A stretch of DNA of 64,000 nt, taken from assembly GCA_030913385.1 (NCBI GenBank), contig CP133159.1:1-64000 (forward strand), in the 5' to 3' direction. Numbering within the stretch: the stretch's first letter is position 1; every line of letters begins with the position of its first letter. The notes under the pieces are model-generated. The model was not told where the DNA came from. It did not search any database and worked only from the letters and a program-made list of their open reading frames with translations. This DNA comes from Cytophagaceae bacterium ABcell3. Its GTDB lineage: Bacteria; Bacteroidota; Bacteroidia; Cytophagales; Cytophagaceae. Below, piece after piece: positions 40,743 to 49,580 of this stretch. The position numbers and the translations under genes are program-made.

Positions 40743-41711
40743 ATGCCCAAAATTTTAATCATAAGGTTTTCATCCATTGGAGATATAGTACTTACCACCC
40801 CCGTTATCAGAAATCTACGAAAGCAGATTGGCGATATAGAACTACACTATTGTACCCAAAAAAGCTTTCGTTCAATAATAGAACACAATCCCTACCTGCA
40901 CAAAGTCCATTATTTGGACAATAACATGGGAAACCTGATTGAAGCATTAAAAAAAGAGGAATATGACTATGTTATAGATCTTCACAATAACTTAAGAACG
41001 GCCCAAATAAAACTTAAATTAAGAACCAAAGCCTTTAGTTTTAATAAACTAAACATACAAAAGTGGCTCTATGTTAATTTCAAGATCAACAAAATGCCTG
41101 ATCTACACATTGTAGACAGGTATATGGAAACCGTAGAACCCTTGAATGTTTACAATGACTATCTGGGCTTGGACTATTTTATTCCTTCGGCAGATGAAGT
41201 TAAAAAAGAGTCACTACCTGAGAGTCACCAAAACGGATTTGTTGCTTTTGCCATAGGCGCACAGCATTATACCAAAAGGTTACCGGAGGAGAAAATTATA
41301 GAGTTTTGCGAAAAAATTAATAAACCATTGGTACTTCTTGGAGGAAAAGAAGATAAGGCAGTAGGGGATAAAATAGAAAAACACTTTAAAACCAACAAAA
41401 GCAACATAATTTACAACGCCTGTGGCAAGTATAATCTAAACCAATCTGCGTCTCTGGTAAAACAAGCTTCACTGGTTTTTTCTCATGACACAGGGCTTAT
41501 GCATATAGCGGCTGCATTTAAAAAAGAGATTTATAGCATATGGGGAAATACGACACCATCATTGGGTATGTATCCTTATTTAACAAAATTTCATATTATA
41601 GAAAACAATGATCTTTCTTGTCGGCCATGTTCAAAAATTGGGTACAGTCGCTGTCCAAAAAAACACTTCAAATGCATGAGGGACTTAAAACCTGCATTTG
41701 AAATCCACTAA
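40743..41711 (+). CDS. Glycosyltransferase family 9 (heptosyltransferase-like)
   Basis: A 322-residue GT-B enzyme of LPS core assembly. The N-terminal ILIIRFSSIGDIVLTTPVIRNLR is diagnostic, as are YDYVIDLHNNLRTAQIK and the nucleotide-sugar motif FSHDTGLMHIAAAFKKEIYSIWGNTTP near residue 242. It probably adds a heptose or related sugar from ADP-heptose to lipid A core, in line with rfaE2 in the same window. Four Cys near the C terminus (CRPCSKIGYSRCPKKHFKC) form a cluster common in Bacteroidota GT9 proteins. It starts 10 bp after the PolX-like gene, so they are likely co-transcribed. Confidence 0.93.
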   Translation: MPKILIIRFSSIGDIVLTTPVIRNLRKQIGDIELHYCTQKSFRSIIEHNPYLHKVHYLDNNMGNLIEALKKEEYDYVIDLHNNLRTAQIKLKLRTKAFSFNKLNIQKWLYVNFKINKMPDLHIVDRYMETVEPLNVYNDYLGLDYFIPSADEVKKESLPESHQNGFVAFAIGAQHYTKRLPEEKIIEFCEKINKPLVLLGGKEDKAVGDKIEKHFKTNKSNIIYNACGKYNLNQSASLVKQASLVFSHDTGLMHIAAAFKKEIYSIWGNTTPSLGMYPYLTKFHIIENNDLSCRPCSKIGYSRCPKKHFKCMRDLKPAFEIH

Positions 41712-41721
41712 AAAACAGAAG

Positions 41722-41990
41722 CCCGAGTTTCCCCGGGCGCTCTGATATTAATAACCTTAACTATGATTGTTCCCGACAATCATTATTATAACGCTGGGAG
41801 CAATAAAATAATTCTATATATTTCATTTTTTTCTCATATTAACCCTGAAATATGCTTCAGAACTTTCTATTGTTTATATCAGGTTAAAAATCGCAATGCA
41901 TTCGTAGCTACAAAGCATGCCTTGTGGCTACGCAACTATGCAGCATCGAAATAACCCTTTTCGTCTATAGGTCATAAAGTTTTTAAATAT
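41722..41990. other. Non-coding region with several strong hairpins
   Basis: The 321-bp gap between the GT9 gene and the cold-shock gene has no convincing ORF. It holds GCCCG/CGGGC at about 41722-41739, ATGATTG/CAATCAT at 41763-41783, and a striking 11-bp stem CGTAGCTACAA (41903-41913) with TTGTGGCTACG (41922-41932) that includes one G-T pair. TGCAT and ATGCA flank the long stem and can extend it. No T-tract follows these stems, so simple termination is not an obvious role except for the first hairpin after GT9. Confidence 0.4.
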
Positions 41991-42032
41991 TAGCAAATCA
42001 ACTTTTAGGGCGTTTGTTACCACGCACTAAAG

Positions 42033-42224
42033 CTAGACCTTCTGCACATTTACAGCATTTTGCCTTTTTTTTCCTTCCACTATTTCAAAAGAAACTTTAT
42101 CATTTTGGGCAACTTTCTCTTTTAATCCCGTTGCATGGATAAATATTTCTTGATTAGTGTGATCCTCTCTAATAAAACCAAACCCTTTAGTTTCATCAAA
42201 GAATTTAATAGTACCTGTATTCAT
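42033..42224 (-). CDS. Cold-shock domain protein (CspA family)
   Basis: A 63-residue OB-fold nucleic-acid chaperone. GTIKFFDETKGFGFIRED carries RNP1 (KGFGFI) and EIFIHATGL carries RNP2 (IFIHA). These proteins melt RNA structure, often upon cold shock or growth change. It is monocistronic, with a 140-bp AT-rich upstream gap that may include a regulatory leader. The short size is at the low end for CspA. Confidence 0.93.
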   Translation of the reverse strand: MNTGTIKFFDETKGFGFIREDHTNQEIFIHATGLKEKVAQNDKVSFEIVEGKKRQNAVNVQKV

Positions 42225-42367
42225 CGTATTAATAATTATTACCTAACCTACGAAATAATACTGTAGCCTAACCAATAAACCACATTAAAAATTTTATTAA
42301 ACTATTTTCACCAAAATCGTATATAGTACCAGTTACATTTCAATATTTTGAAACCTCAAAACAATCA

Positions 42368-43147
42368 ATGAATAAATCTATATGCATCTTGTTTGCCATG
42401 TTATGCACTTCCATTCACTGTATGGCTCAAGATTATCTGACTATAGGAGCAAGGGCTGGATTAAATATTGCCTGGCAAAATGGCTACGAAACATGGGTGT
42501 CAGACAATAATTTTAGGACTAGGGTGAACAACCAGAATATTTTAGGCCCATCCTTTGGAGCGCATGCAAGCTACGAGTTAAAATACTGGTTGGCAGTGCA
42601 AACAGAGATAAACTTCTTAAGGCTAGGCGGAGGCGTTGTAACCACGCTACATGATGATGATTTAGGCTTTGAAGATAGCCGTCTATACGACGAAGGAATG
42701 ATGTTCAGAACAAACCACTTACAAATGCCTTTTCTAATCAAGTTTATAACAGGCGAAGAGAAGCTAGGGGCATTTTTCAACCTAGGCCCCTATGTTGGAT
42801 ATAGGTTTTCCGGAAACACCAGGACAGCATTAACAAACTATGAAACAGGAGACATTGAAGGCTGGCAACAGGCAAGCCTAGACTATGATGGGTTAAGAAG
42901 GTTTGACGCTGGATTTGTAATAGGTGGCGGCTTTATGAAACCCTTAGGAAAAGGAGATATATTTACTGAAGTCAGGTACACCCACAGCTTTTCAGATATG
43001 TTCGACATAGGAGAAGCGCCTAAAGGTTACAGAGGAATTAGCAACCGTGCCATTACCATTAGTTTTGGCTATATGTATCCTTTAGGAAAAATGGGATGGA
43101 TAAAGGAGAAAATAGACGAAAATGATGTTGCACCGGAAGGGTCCTAG
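42368..43147 (+). CDS. PorT-type outer membrane beta-barrel protein
   Basis: A 259-residue exported barrel. A signal peptide (MNKSICILFAMLCTSIHCMAQ) precedes LTIGARAGLNIAWQNG, the PorT/OMP_b-brl_2 start. WLAVQTEINFLRLGGGV and GAFFNLGPYVGYRFSG are typical strands, and the chain ends with FGYMYPLGK plus a 15-residue charged tail. It is related in type to the 11.1 kb barrel, sharing the GxRxGLN and FNLGPYxGY-like patterns. Upstream, TTTCAA-TATT-TTGAAA forms a short palindrome around 42349. A bidirectional terminator follows. Confidence 0.82.
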   Translation: MNKSICILFAMLCTSIHCMAQDYLTIGARAGLNIAWQNGYETWVSDNNFRTRVNNQNILGPSFGAHASYELKYWLAVQTEINFLRLGGGVVTTLHDDDLGFEDSRLYDEGMMFRTNHLQMPFLIKFITGEEKLGAFFNLGPYVGYRFSGNTRTALTNYETGDIEGWQQASLDYDGLRRFDAGFVIGGGFMKPLGKGDIFTEVRYTHSFSDMFDIGEAPKGYRGISNRAITISFGYMYPLGKMGWIKEKIDENDVAPEGS

Positions 43148-43180
43148 GCTATTGTATTTTAAGGCCCCTATAAATATCAT

Positions 43181-43213
43181 AAAAAAAAGAGAAGCTTTGC
43201 TTCTCTTTTTTTT
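43181..43213. terminator. Bidirectional terminator between the barrel gene and thrC
   Basis: AAAAAAAAGAGAAGC (43181-43195) pairs with GCTTCTCTTTTTTTT (43199-43213), a perfect 15-bp stem with a 3-base loop, with T-rich flanks in both directions. It overlaps the thrC stop codon. Confidence 0.92.
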
Positions 43214-44513
43214 ATTTACTGTATAAGTAGTTTTTAAGTCCCTCAAAAGTTGGCTTGAGCGGAATACTTTTCTTTTCCTGTTTTACGGCTTTTTGTAAAC
43301 TTTCAGGAATCTCTACTTTCTTGTTAATAGTACCTTCTACTATATCTAAAAACTTCGCTGGGTGGGCTGTAGCAAGAAAAACGCCATTAGCATCATCACC
43401 AGACTCTTTCAAGTAATCTCTAAGTCCCAAATACCCTACAGCACCATGCGGATCCAATACATATCCATGCTTTTCATACACCTGTGTCATGATATTCCGA
43501 GTCTGCTCATCGGTATAGGACTTACCAGTTATTTCAGACCTGATTTTCTCTATATCGTTGCCATAAAGATCAGTCAACCTAAAGAAGTTGCTAGGGTTAC
43601 CCACATCCATGGCATTTGAAATGGTCATGATAGATTCCCTTGGGCTAAAGTTTCCATCAAAAAGATATTTAGGGACTATGTCATTCACATTGGTAGAGGC
43701 TATAAACCTGTGAACAGGAAGTCCCATTCTTTTTGCTATAAGCCCTCCACATAAGTTTCCAAAGTTTCCGCTAGGTACAGAGAAAACCAAAGGTTTGCCT
43801 TGCTTCTTTAATTGAGCATAAGCATAAAAATAATAAAAAGACTGTGGTACAAGTCTACTGATATTGATAGAGTTGGCTGAGCTTAGGTTGAAGTCTTTAT
43901 TAAGCTGCTCATCAAGGAAAGCTTCTTTAACCAAGCGTTGGCAGTCATCAAAAGTACCTTGCACTTCAAGAGCTGTAACATTTTGCCCTAAGGTGGTCAA
44001 CTGTTTTTCCTGAATCTCGCTTACTTTTCCACTTGGATATAAAATAGTAACTTTAATACCAGGCATTCCCAAGAAGCCTTGAGCGACAGCACTTCCTGTA
44101 TCTCCTGAGGTAGCTACCAGAATATTTATTTCCTTTTGCTCCTGCTCCAAAAAGAAAGCCATGACCCTTGCCATAAACCTCGCTCCAAAATCCTTGAAAG
44201 CAAAAGAAGGACCGTGAAACAGCTCCAGCACATGCATATTGTCATGTATATTTACGACAGGGGCATCAAAAGAGAGCATATCGTAAATAATATCTTTCAA
44301 ACGATCTTCCGGAATTTCGTCTCCGATCAGTTTACTGCTTACTTGTAAAGCAATCTCCTGAAAAGAAAGTTGGTCAATATTGTTAAAGAATGATTCCGGC
44401 AAAGACGGAATAGAATGAGGCATGAACAACCCGTTGTCAGATGGCAATCCTTTAAAAACCGCCTCTTTGAAATCAACCTCCGGGGCTTGATGCCTGGTGC
44501 TATATAACCTCAT
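43212..44513 (-). CDS. thrC: Threonine synthase
   Basis: A PLP enzyme converting O-phosphohomoserine to threonine. The 433 residues begin MRLYSTRHQAPEVDFKEAV, as in the class with a long N-terminal arm. The PLP lysine is in SFAFKDFGARF (about residue 108), with ATSGDTGSAVAQGF and SVPSGNFGNLCGG as cofactor loops. It is the last gene of the thrABC operon, 52 bp downstream of thrB, and overlaps the shared terminator. Threonine then feeds ilvA. Confidence 0.96.
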   Translation of the reverse strand: MRLYSTRHQAPEVDFKEAVFKGLPSDNGLFMPHSIPSLPESFFNNIDQLSFQEIALQVSSKLIGDEIPEDRLKDIIYDMLSFDAPVVNIHDNMHVLELFHGPSFAFKDFGARFMARVMAFFLEQEQKEINILVATSGDTGSAVAQGFLGMPGIKVTILYPSGKVSEIQEKQLTTLGQNVTALEVQGTFDDCQRLVKEAFLDEQLNKDFNLSSANSINISRLVPQSFYYFYAYAQLKKQGKPLVFSVPSGNFGNLCGGLIAKRMGLPVHRFIASTNVNDIVPKYLFDGNFSPRESIMTISNAMDVGNPSNFFRLTDLYGNDIEKIRSEITGKSYTDEQTRNIMTQVYEKHGYVLDPHGAVGYLGLRDYLKESGDDANGVFLATAHPAKFLDIVEGTINKKVEIPESLQKAVKQEKKSIPLKPTFEGLKNYLYSK

Positions 44514-44565
44514 GGTTTAGGAGAACTTTATATTATAGTTAAAACAAAATCGTAATAAATCAGAA

Positions 44566-45546
44566 CTACTCTATGATCAAAGGCCCTTCGTTATTGATCC
44601 TGGACACATAAACTTCGCTACCAATCTGCATCCGCTGAAAGGCCCTAGACATTTCCTCCCCTACTGATTTAGCAGTATCTTCATCCTTGCTAAGCGCAAA
44701 CAGAGATGGTCCTGAGCCAGAGATTCCACAGCCTAATGCTCCAGCCTGCAAGGCACTTTCTTTAACCTCATGATAGCCTGGAATTAAAATAGACCTTACT
44801 GGTTCAACAATCACATCCTGCATAGAACGTCCTATAAGGTCATAGTCAGACATGAAAAGTCCAGAAATTAACCCTGCAACATTTCCCCATTGGACTACTG
44901 CGTCTTTCATCGGGATTTGTTTGCGTAGAATAGAACGAGCATCTTTGGTCTGAACTTCTATTTGTGGGTGTATAATTGTGCAAAAAAGATTTTCTGGAAC
45001 AGGAATACGAACCACGTCAAGTGGGTCATAGCTTCTAACCAAAACAAAGCCTCCAAACAAAGCTGGCGCTACATTATCGGCATGGGCAGATCCACATGCT
45101 ATACGCTCGCCCTCCATTGCAAAAGGCAGCAAATCTTCTTGCTTAAAAGGATTCCCTAGCAGTTGATTGACAGCAAAAACGCCTGCTACAGAACTTGCCG
45201 CACTAGAGCCTAAGCCGCTTCCTAAAGGCATTTTTTTATGCAGTTCAATCTCAATGCCCAGATTGTCCTCACCGATGTGCCTAAGAAAATTACTAATAGA
45301 AACCCCAACGGTGTTTCTCTCGGGTTCTGTAGGAAGCCTCCCCTCATCGCCGGTAACTTTAGTAATTACCAGGCCCGGTTTGTCGCTTTTCCTCAACACA
45401 ACCTCATCACCAGGATTGTCTACAGCAAATCCTAACACATCAAAACCACAAACTACATTTGCAACAGTGGCAGATGCAAATACCCTAATACTTTCTTTCA
45501 TTTTCACCTTACTTCCGGTAGCAGGTGCCGGAGTATTATTATTCAT
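44566..45546 (-). CDS. thrB: Homoserine kinase
   Basis: A GHMP kinase phosphorylating homoserine. VFASATVANVVCGFDVLGFA (about residues 28-47) is the ThrB N-terminal motif, MPLGSGLGSSAASSVAG (about 106-122) the ATP loop, and GCGISGSGPSLFALS (about 273-287) the C-terminal GHMP motif. At 326 residues it is slightly long because of a 20-residue polar N-terminal tail; ATG 45501 is an alternative start. It lies 15 bp after thrA and 52 bp before thrC. Confidence 0.95.
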   Translation of the reverse strand: MNNNTPAPATGSKVKMKESIRVFASATVANVVCGFDVLGFAVDNPGDEVVLRKSDKPGLVITKVTGDEGRLPTEPERNTVGVSISNFLRHIGEDNLGIEIELHKKMPLGSGLGSSAASSVAGVFAVNQLLGNPFKQEDLLPFAMEGERIACGSAHADNVAPALFGGFVLVRSYDPLDVVRIPVPENLFCTIIHPQIEVQTKDARSILRKQIPMKDAVVQWGNVAGLISGLFMSDYDLIGRSMQDVIVEPVRSILIPGYHEVKESALQAGALGCGISGSGPSLFALSKDEDTAKSVGEEMSRAFQRMQIGSEVYVSRINNEGPLIIE

Positions 45547-45561
45547 TCCCTATCGGTTCAA

Positions 45562-48021
45562 TTAACCTTTTAAATAATTACTGATACTGATGATCTCAGC
45601 AAAAACACCTGCTGCAGTAACTTCTGCACCAGCTCCTGGGCCTTTGATCACCAAAGGACGTTCCATATATCTCTCCGTGGTGAAAGATATCATATTATCA
45701 CTACCAGACAACGAATAGAATGGATGACTGCTATCAACACTTTCCAGTGCTACAGTGGCTTTTCCGTTCTCAAGTTTAGCTATAAACCTTAGAACTTTGC
45801 CTTCTTTTTCTGCCTGATCACGCTTGTCTGAAAATACTTTGTTGTTCTTTTCAAGTTCATCTAAAAAGGCATCAACAGTCTCTGCATTTCTGCACGATTC
45901 TGGCAAAATATTTTCAACCTCTACATCTTCAAACTCTAGCGGATAACCAGCCTCTCTTGATAAAATCAAGATCTTTCTGGCCACATCCATACCATTTAAG
46001 TCATCGCGAGGGTCAGGTTCTGTAAACCCTTTCTCTTTTGCTTGGCGAACCACATCGCTAAACTGCACGTCACCTTTAAAAGTGTTGAAAATATATGATA
46101 AGGTACCAGAAAGTATACCTTCAATTCTGACAATTGTATCACCACTGAACTTAAGGTCTCTAAGCGTATTGATTACTGGAAGACCCGCCCCTACATTGGT
46201 TTCGTATAAGAACTTAACGCCATGCCTTTTTTCAGCATTCTGCAATTTTGCATAATCGCTATACAGGCCAGAGTTACCAAGTTTGTTAGGCGTAACCACA
46301 GAAATACTCGTAGAAAGCACACTATAGTAATGCTTTACCACTTCACCGCTCGACGTACAGTCTACAAATACACTGTTAGGCAGATTAAGCTCTTGCATTT
46401 GTTTCACAAAAGATGCCATATCTGCTTTCACACCATCTTTCTCAAGCTGGTCATTCCAATTCTGAAGGTCAATGCCCGCATCATTGAAAAGCATTTTTCT
46501 ACTGTTCGAAACAGCAACAATATTGATATTGAGAGACTTCTGTTCTACCAACTCCTGCGCTTGCTTTTGGATCTGGTTTAGGAGTGTCCCCCCAATAAGC
46601 CCTACCCCTGCCACATATAAGTTAAGGGACTTAATGTCAGACAAGAAGAAAGCTTCATGTAGTGAGTTAAGCGCCTTCGAAAGGTCTACTTTATTAATTA
46701 CCACAGATAGGTTAAACTCCGAAGATCCTTGAGCGATAGCCGCTACATTGATCCCGTTTTTCCCAAGTGCTGTAAAAAGCTTGCCGGAAATACCAGGCGT
46801 ATTCCTCATATTCTCCCCTATAATGGCCAAAATTGACAAGCCATTCTCCACTTTCACACGGTCAATTTTGCTGATAGAAATAGCATAGGCAAATTCTTCT
46901 TCAAGCGCATCTTTAGCTTTTTCAGCATCAGCAGGATCTACTGCCAGGCAGATGGAATATTCAGAAGAAGCTTGAGTAATCATAATTACGTTAACTTCTT
47001 TTGCAGCCAAAGCCCCAAAAATACGGGCAGAAATGCCAGGTACACCTACCATGCCGCTACCTTGCAGGGTAACCAAAGAAATATTGTCTATAGAAGATAT
47101 ACCTTTGATAATATAGTTAGAGGAATCAGTTTTTTCACTGATCTTTGTGCCAGGAAATTCTGGGTTAAAGGTATTCCTTATACGAATAGGTATTCTTTTG
47201 TTAAAAGCAGGTTGCAATGTCGGAGGGTATATCACTTTAGCCCCGAAATGCGACATTTCCATAGCTTCTACATAAGAAATGGCCGGCAGGGAAAATGCCC
47301 GCTTGACCGTTCTCGGATCGGCAGTCATGACACCGTCTACATCAGTCCAGATTTCAATCTCTTCTGCGCCTAGTGCTGCTCCTATGACCGAAGCTGTATA
47401 ATCCGAACCTCCACGTCCTAAAGTAGTAGTTTCGTTCTTTTCGGTAGAACTGATAAAACCGGTTATGATCTGCACCTTCGACTTATTGCTAAAATAGGCC
47501 TTGATGTTTTTATCGGTAACAGAAAAGTCAATTTTAGCACCGCCAAAAGTATGGTCTGTTTTTATAAGCTCCCTTGCATCTACATATTCACAAGGAATAC
47601 CACTTTGGTTAACAAACTCAGAAATAATATAAGCAGAAAGTCTTTCCCCAAAACTGAGCGCGAGATCTAATGTCCTTGGAGAACGTTCCTTTAAAAGGAA
47701 AACCCCATGAAGAAGATCTTCCAACTCATTGATGATCATTTTAATATGAGCTACTACATGGCTCTGGTTCTTTACATCAATAAGTTCTTTTACTACAGCT
47801 AAGTGCTTATTTTCTACCTCCTTCAGAATCTGCAGGTAGCTTTCATTACTTTCAGAAGCTTTCTGACTTAATTCTACAAGTTGGTTTGTAATACCTGACA
47901 TAGCAGAAAAGACAACTGCTATTTCAGTTTTAGACTTATTATAACCCTTCAGTATCTCTACAACCTGTCGTATGTTTTCTGGTGATCCGACTGAAGTACC
48001 GCCAAACTTTAGAACCTTCAT
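45562..48021 (-). CDS. thrA: Bifunctional aspartate kinase/homoserine dehydrogenase I
   Basis: It catalyses the first and third steps of the aspartate family. The 819 residues match E. coli ThrA (820). The kinase domain (about 1-300) has MKVLKFGGTSVG and TLGRGGSDYTA. A regulatory region with two ACT units follows (about 310-460, SLVTLQGSGMVGVPG and LSILAIIGENMRNTPG). The NAD(P)-binding homoserine dehydrogenase (about 465-819) has VAGVGLIGGTLLNQI, VVTPNKLGNSGLY and EPDPRDDLNGMDVARK. Threonine feedback is expected from the family. The upstream leader shows no obvious threonine-rich leader peptide. Confidence 0.97.
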   Translation of the reverse strand: MKVLKFGGTSVGSPENIRQVVEILKGYNKSKTEIAVVFSAMSGITNQLVELSQKASESNESYLQILKEVENKHLAVVKELIDVKNQSHVVAHIKMIINELEDLLHGVFLLKERSPRTLDLALSFGERLSAYIISEFVNQSGIPCEYVDARELIKTDHTFGGAKIDFSVTDKNIKAYFSNKSKVQIITGFISSTEKNETTTLGRGGSDYTASVIGAALGAEEIEIWTDVDGVMTADPRTVKRAFSLPAISYVEAMEMSHFGAKVIYPPTLQPAFNKRIPIRIRNTFNPEFPGTKISEKTDSSNYIIKGISSIDNISLVTLQGSGMVGVPGISARIFGALAAKEVNVIMITQASSEYSICLAVDPADAEKAKDALEEEFAYAISISKIDRVKVENGLSILAIIGENMRNTPGISGKLFTALGKNGINVAAIAQGSSEFNLSVVINKVDLSKALNSLHEAFFLSDIKSLNLYVAGVGLIGGTLLNQIQKQAQELVEQKSLNINIVAVSNSRKMLFNDAGIDLQNWNDQLEKDGVKADMASFVKQMQELNLPNSVFVDCTSSGEVVKHYYSVLSTSISVVTPNKLGNSGLYSDYAKLQNAEKRHGVKFLYETNVGAGLPVINTLRDLKFSGDTIVRIEGILSGTLSYIFNTFKGDVQFSDVVRQAKEKGFTEPDPRDDLNGMDVARKILILSREAGYPLEFEDVEVENILPESCRNAETVDAFLDELEKNNKVFSDKRDQAEKEGKVLRFIAKLENGKATVALESVDSSHPFYSLSGSDNMISFTTERYMERPLVIKGPGAGAEVTAAGVFAEIISISNYLKG

Positions 48022-48102
48022 AATACGTGAATTCTCATTTAAACTTTAAAGTTGATAATATTTTGGTAATTATCATACTTTTTACAAGGTATAATTCGAC
48101 TG

Positions 48103-48136
48103 CAAAATTACATTATTATGCCGTACCATCATCAAA
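48103..48136 (-). promoter_or_regulatory. Predicted thrABC promoter
   Basis: On the minus strand TTG (48133-48135), a 22-bp spacer and TAATTTTG (48103-48110) fit the Bacteroidota consensus. The leader to the thrA ATG is about 75-80 bases, without a leader peptide or terminator hairpin, so classical attenuation is not visible. The rest of the 301-bp gap to the plus-strand lipoprotein gene holds nothing else I can assign. Confidence 0.55.
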
Positions 48137-48322
48137 AAATTAGGAAAACTGTGATAAAATCTACTATCGCCACTCCTCCGATACCGAAAAATCAGGTTTC
48201 CAGCACCACAAGCTTACCTTTTAATACACCAAAAAAGTTCTCCCTTTTTCTCAACATTCACTTCTAAAGTACTGTTATTTAAACAAGAGGGTTGAATGTG
48301 AAGAGGAAAAGAAGGGTTGATT

Positions 48323-49525
48323 ATGAGGGAGAAGGCTACATTATGCTGGAATTGTGCATTATTATTGGCATTTATATTTTTAACAGGTTGCGCACAGAAG
48401 CCTGAGACTATAGTCGAAAAATATCTAGAATATACTTTCCTGGACGATAATGGAGAAGAGGCTTATAAGCTGTTGAGTTCAGAAGACCAGTTTTATGAAG
48501 CAGAGGAAGTTTTTACCAGCAAGCTCAGAAAGGAGAATATGCTAAACAAAAAAATTCTCCAAAAAAACGCCTCCAGCTTTAAGTATGAAATTATTGACAG
48601 TAAAACAAGCGGCGACACTACCCAAGTCAGGGTAAGGCTAACGCGTCCTAATGCTGAAGAAATTCTAAGCAATATACTTAGTCATGCCATGGTTACCGCC
48701 CTGTCTCCCGATGAAGAAGACGGGAAAATAGAGCACGCAACCAAGAAGTTTAATGAATTGCTTCATGACAATGCTGTAGAGTCTGAAATTGAGGAAAAGG
48801 AGTTTACGGTTATCAAAGAAAATAATAAATATAGACTCTACTTAAACTTAGGGCGCCCCTATAAACTTGAAAAAATAAAGCAGCAAGTGAAAGAGCTTAA
48901 AAAAGCTGCCGCTGACCATGAAAAACGCTTAGACTTTTCAAGGGCACTGGACAATTATAACCAGATCAAAACCTTGGACGCTGATAAAGAAGCATTAAAA
49001 AGGATTACAAACATAAGAAACATAAAGGAAAACACCGTTGAGCTAGGTAAATCCAGAAAATTTGGGCATTTGGAGTTCACACCAGAGAAAATAGAGTTAA
49101 GAACCATTAACCTGATGCGGATGAATTGGCATTTGGGACGACCAGTACAAGAAAAATCTAACTCTGAATACCTGGTACTAACTTTCAAGGCGACCAATAC
49201 ATCACAAGACCAGAAGTTTTGCTACGGCGAGAAAGACAAATATTACAGAGAAAATGTGGTCAGGGACAATATTGGAAATGTTTTAAATGAAATTGGCCCA
49301 TCGTATGACATTTATCGGGTGGAGGATAATGACTTTAAAAAACTAGGCCCGGGAGAATCTGCCACTTATACAGTCGTATGTGAAAGTCCGGTAGATGTAG
49401 CGGAAGATTATCTATGGGAGATTGAGCTTTATACAGACAACCAAAAAAATAAACAAAAGGCCTATATAAGGTTCTCAAAAGAAGACATCAATGGGCAAGA
49501 AGGGGTGCAGTTGGCAAATAAATAA
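48323..49525 (+). CDS. Lipoprotein of unknown function
   Basis: A 400-residue predicted lipoprotein; the signal peptide ends LAFIFLTGC with Cys at about residue 23. Residues about 30-190 (PETIVEKYLEYTFLDDNGEEAYKLLS...) resemble DUF4878-type NTF2-like domains. A short coiled coil (about 190-225, KQQVKELKKAAADHEKRL) is followed by a beta-rich domain (about 240-380) resembling DUF4352-like folds (EYLVLTFKATNTSQDQKF, LGPGESATYTVV). These are by-eye resemblances. An in-frame TTG at 48317 is a less likely start. It converges with mdh across a terminator. Confidence 0.75.
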   Translation: MREKATLCWNCALLLAFIFLTGCAQKPETIVEKYLEYTFLDDNGEEAYKLLSSEDQFYEAEEVFTSKLRKENMLNKKILQKNASSFKYEIIDSKTSGDTTQVRVRLTRPNAEEILSNILSHAMVTALSPDEEDGKIEHATKKFNELLHDNAVESEIEEKEFTVIKENNKYRLYLNLGRPYKLEKIKQQVKELKKAAADHEKRLDFSRALDNYNQIKTLDADKEALKRITNIRNIKENTVELGKSRKFGHLEFTPEKIELRTINLMRMNWHLGRPVQEKSNSEYLVLTFKATNTSQDQKFCYGEKDKYYRENVVRDNIGNVLNEIGPSYDIYRVEDNDFKKLGPGESATYTVVCESPVDVAEDYLWEIELYTDNQKNKQKAYIRFSKEDINGQEGVQLANK

Positions 49526-49526
49526 A

Positions 49527-49553
49527 AAAAGGAACGCATTACACGTTCCTTTT
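49527..49553. terminator. Bidirectional terminator between the lipoprotein gene and mdh
   Basis: AAAAGGAACG (49527-49536) and CGTTCCTTTT (49544-49553) form a 10-bp perfect stem with a 7-base loop; A-rich and T-rich flanks serve both strands. Confidence 0.88.
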
Positions 49554-49580
49554 CTTCTTCTTCTTTAACAGTTAAAAAAA

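Noticed and set aside
41763-41954. 63-residue plus-strand ORF in the GT9-csp gap
   Set aside because: Its start and end coincide with the inverted repeats at 41763-41783 and 41903-41932, composition is unlike a protein, and no promoter or family resemblance is seen.
48022-48322. Threonine attenuator ahead of thrA
   Set aside because: The predicted leader has no Thr/Ile-rich short ORF and no terminator/antiterminator pair.
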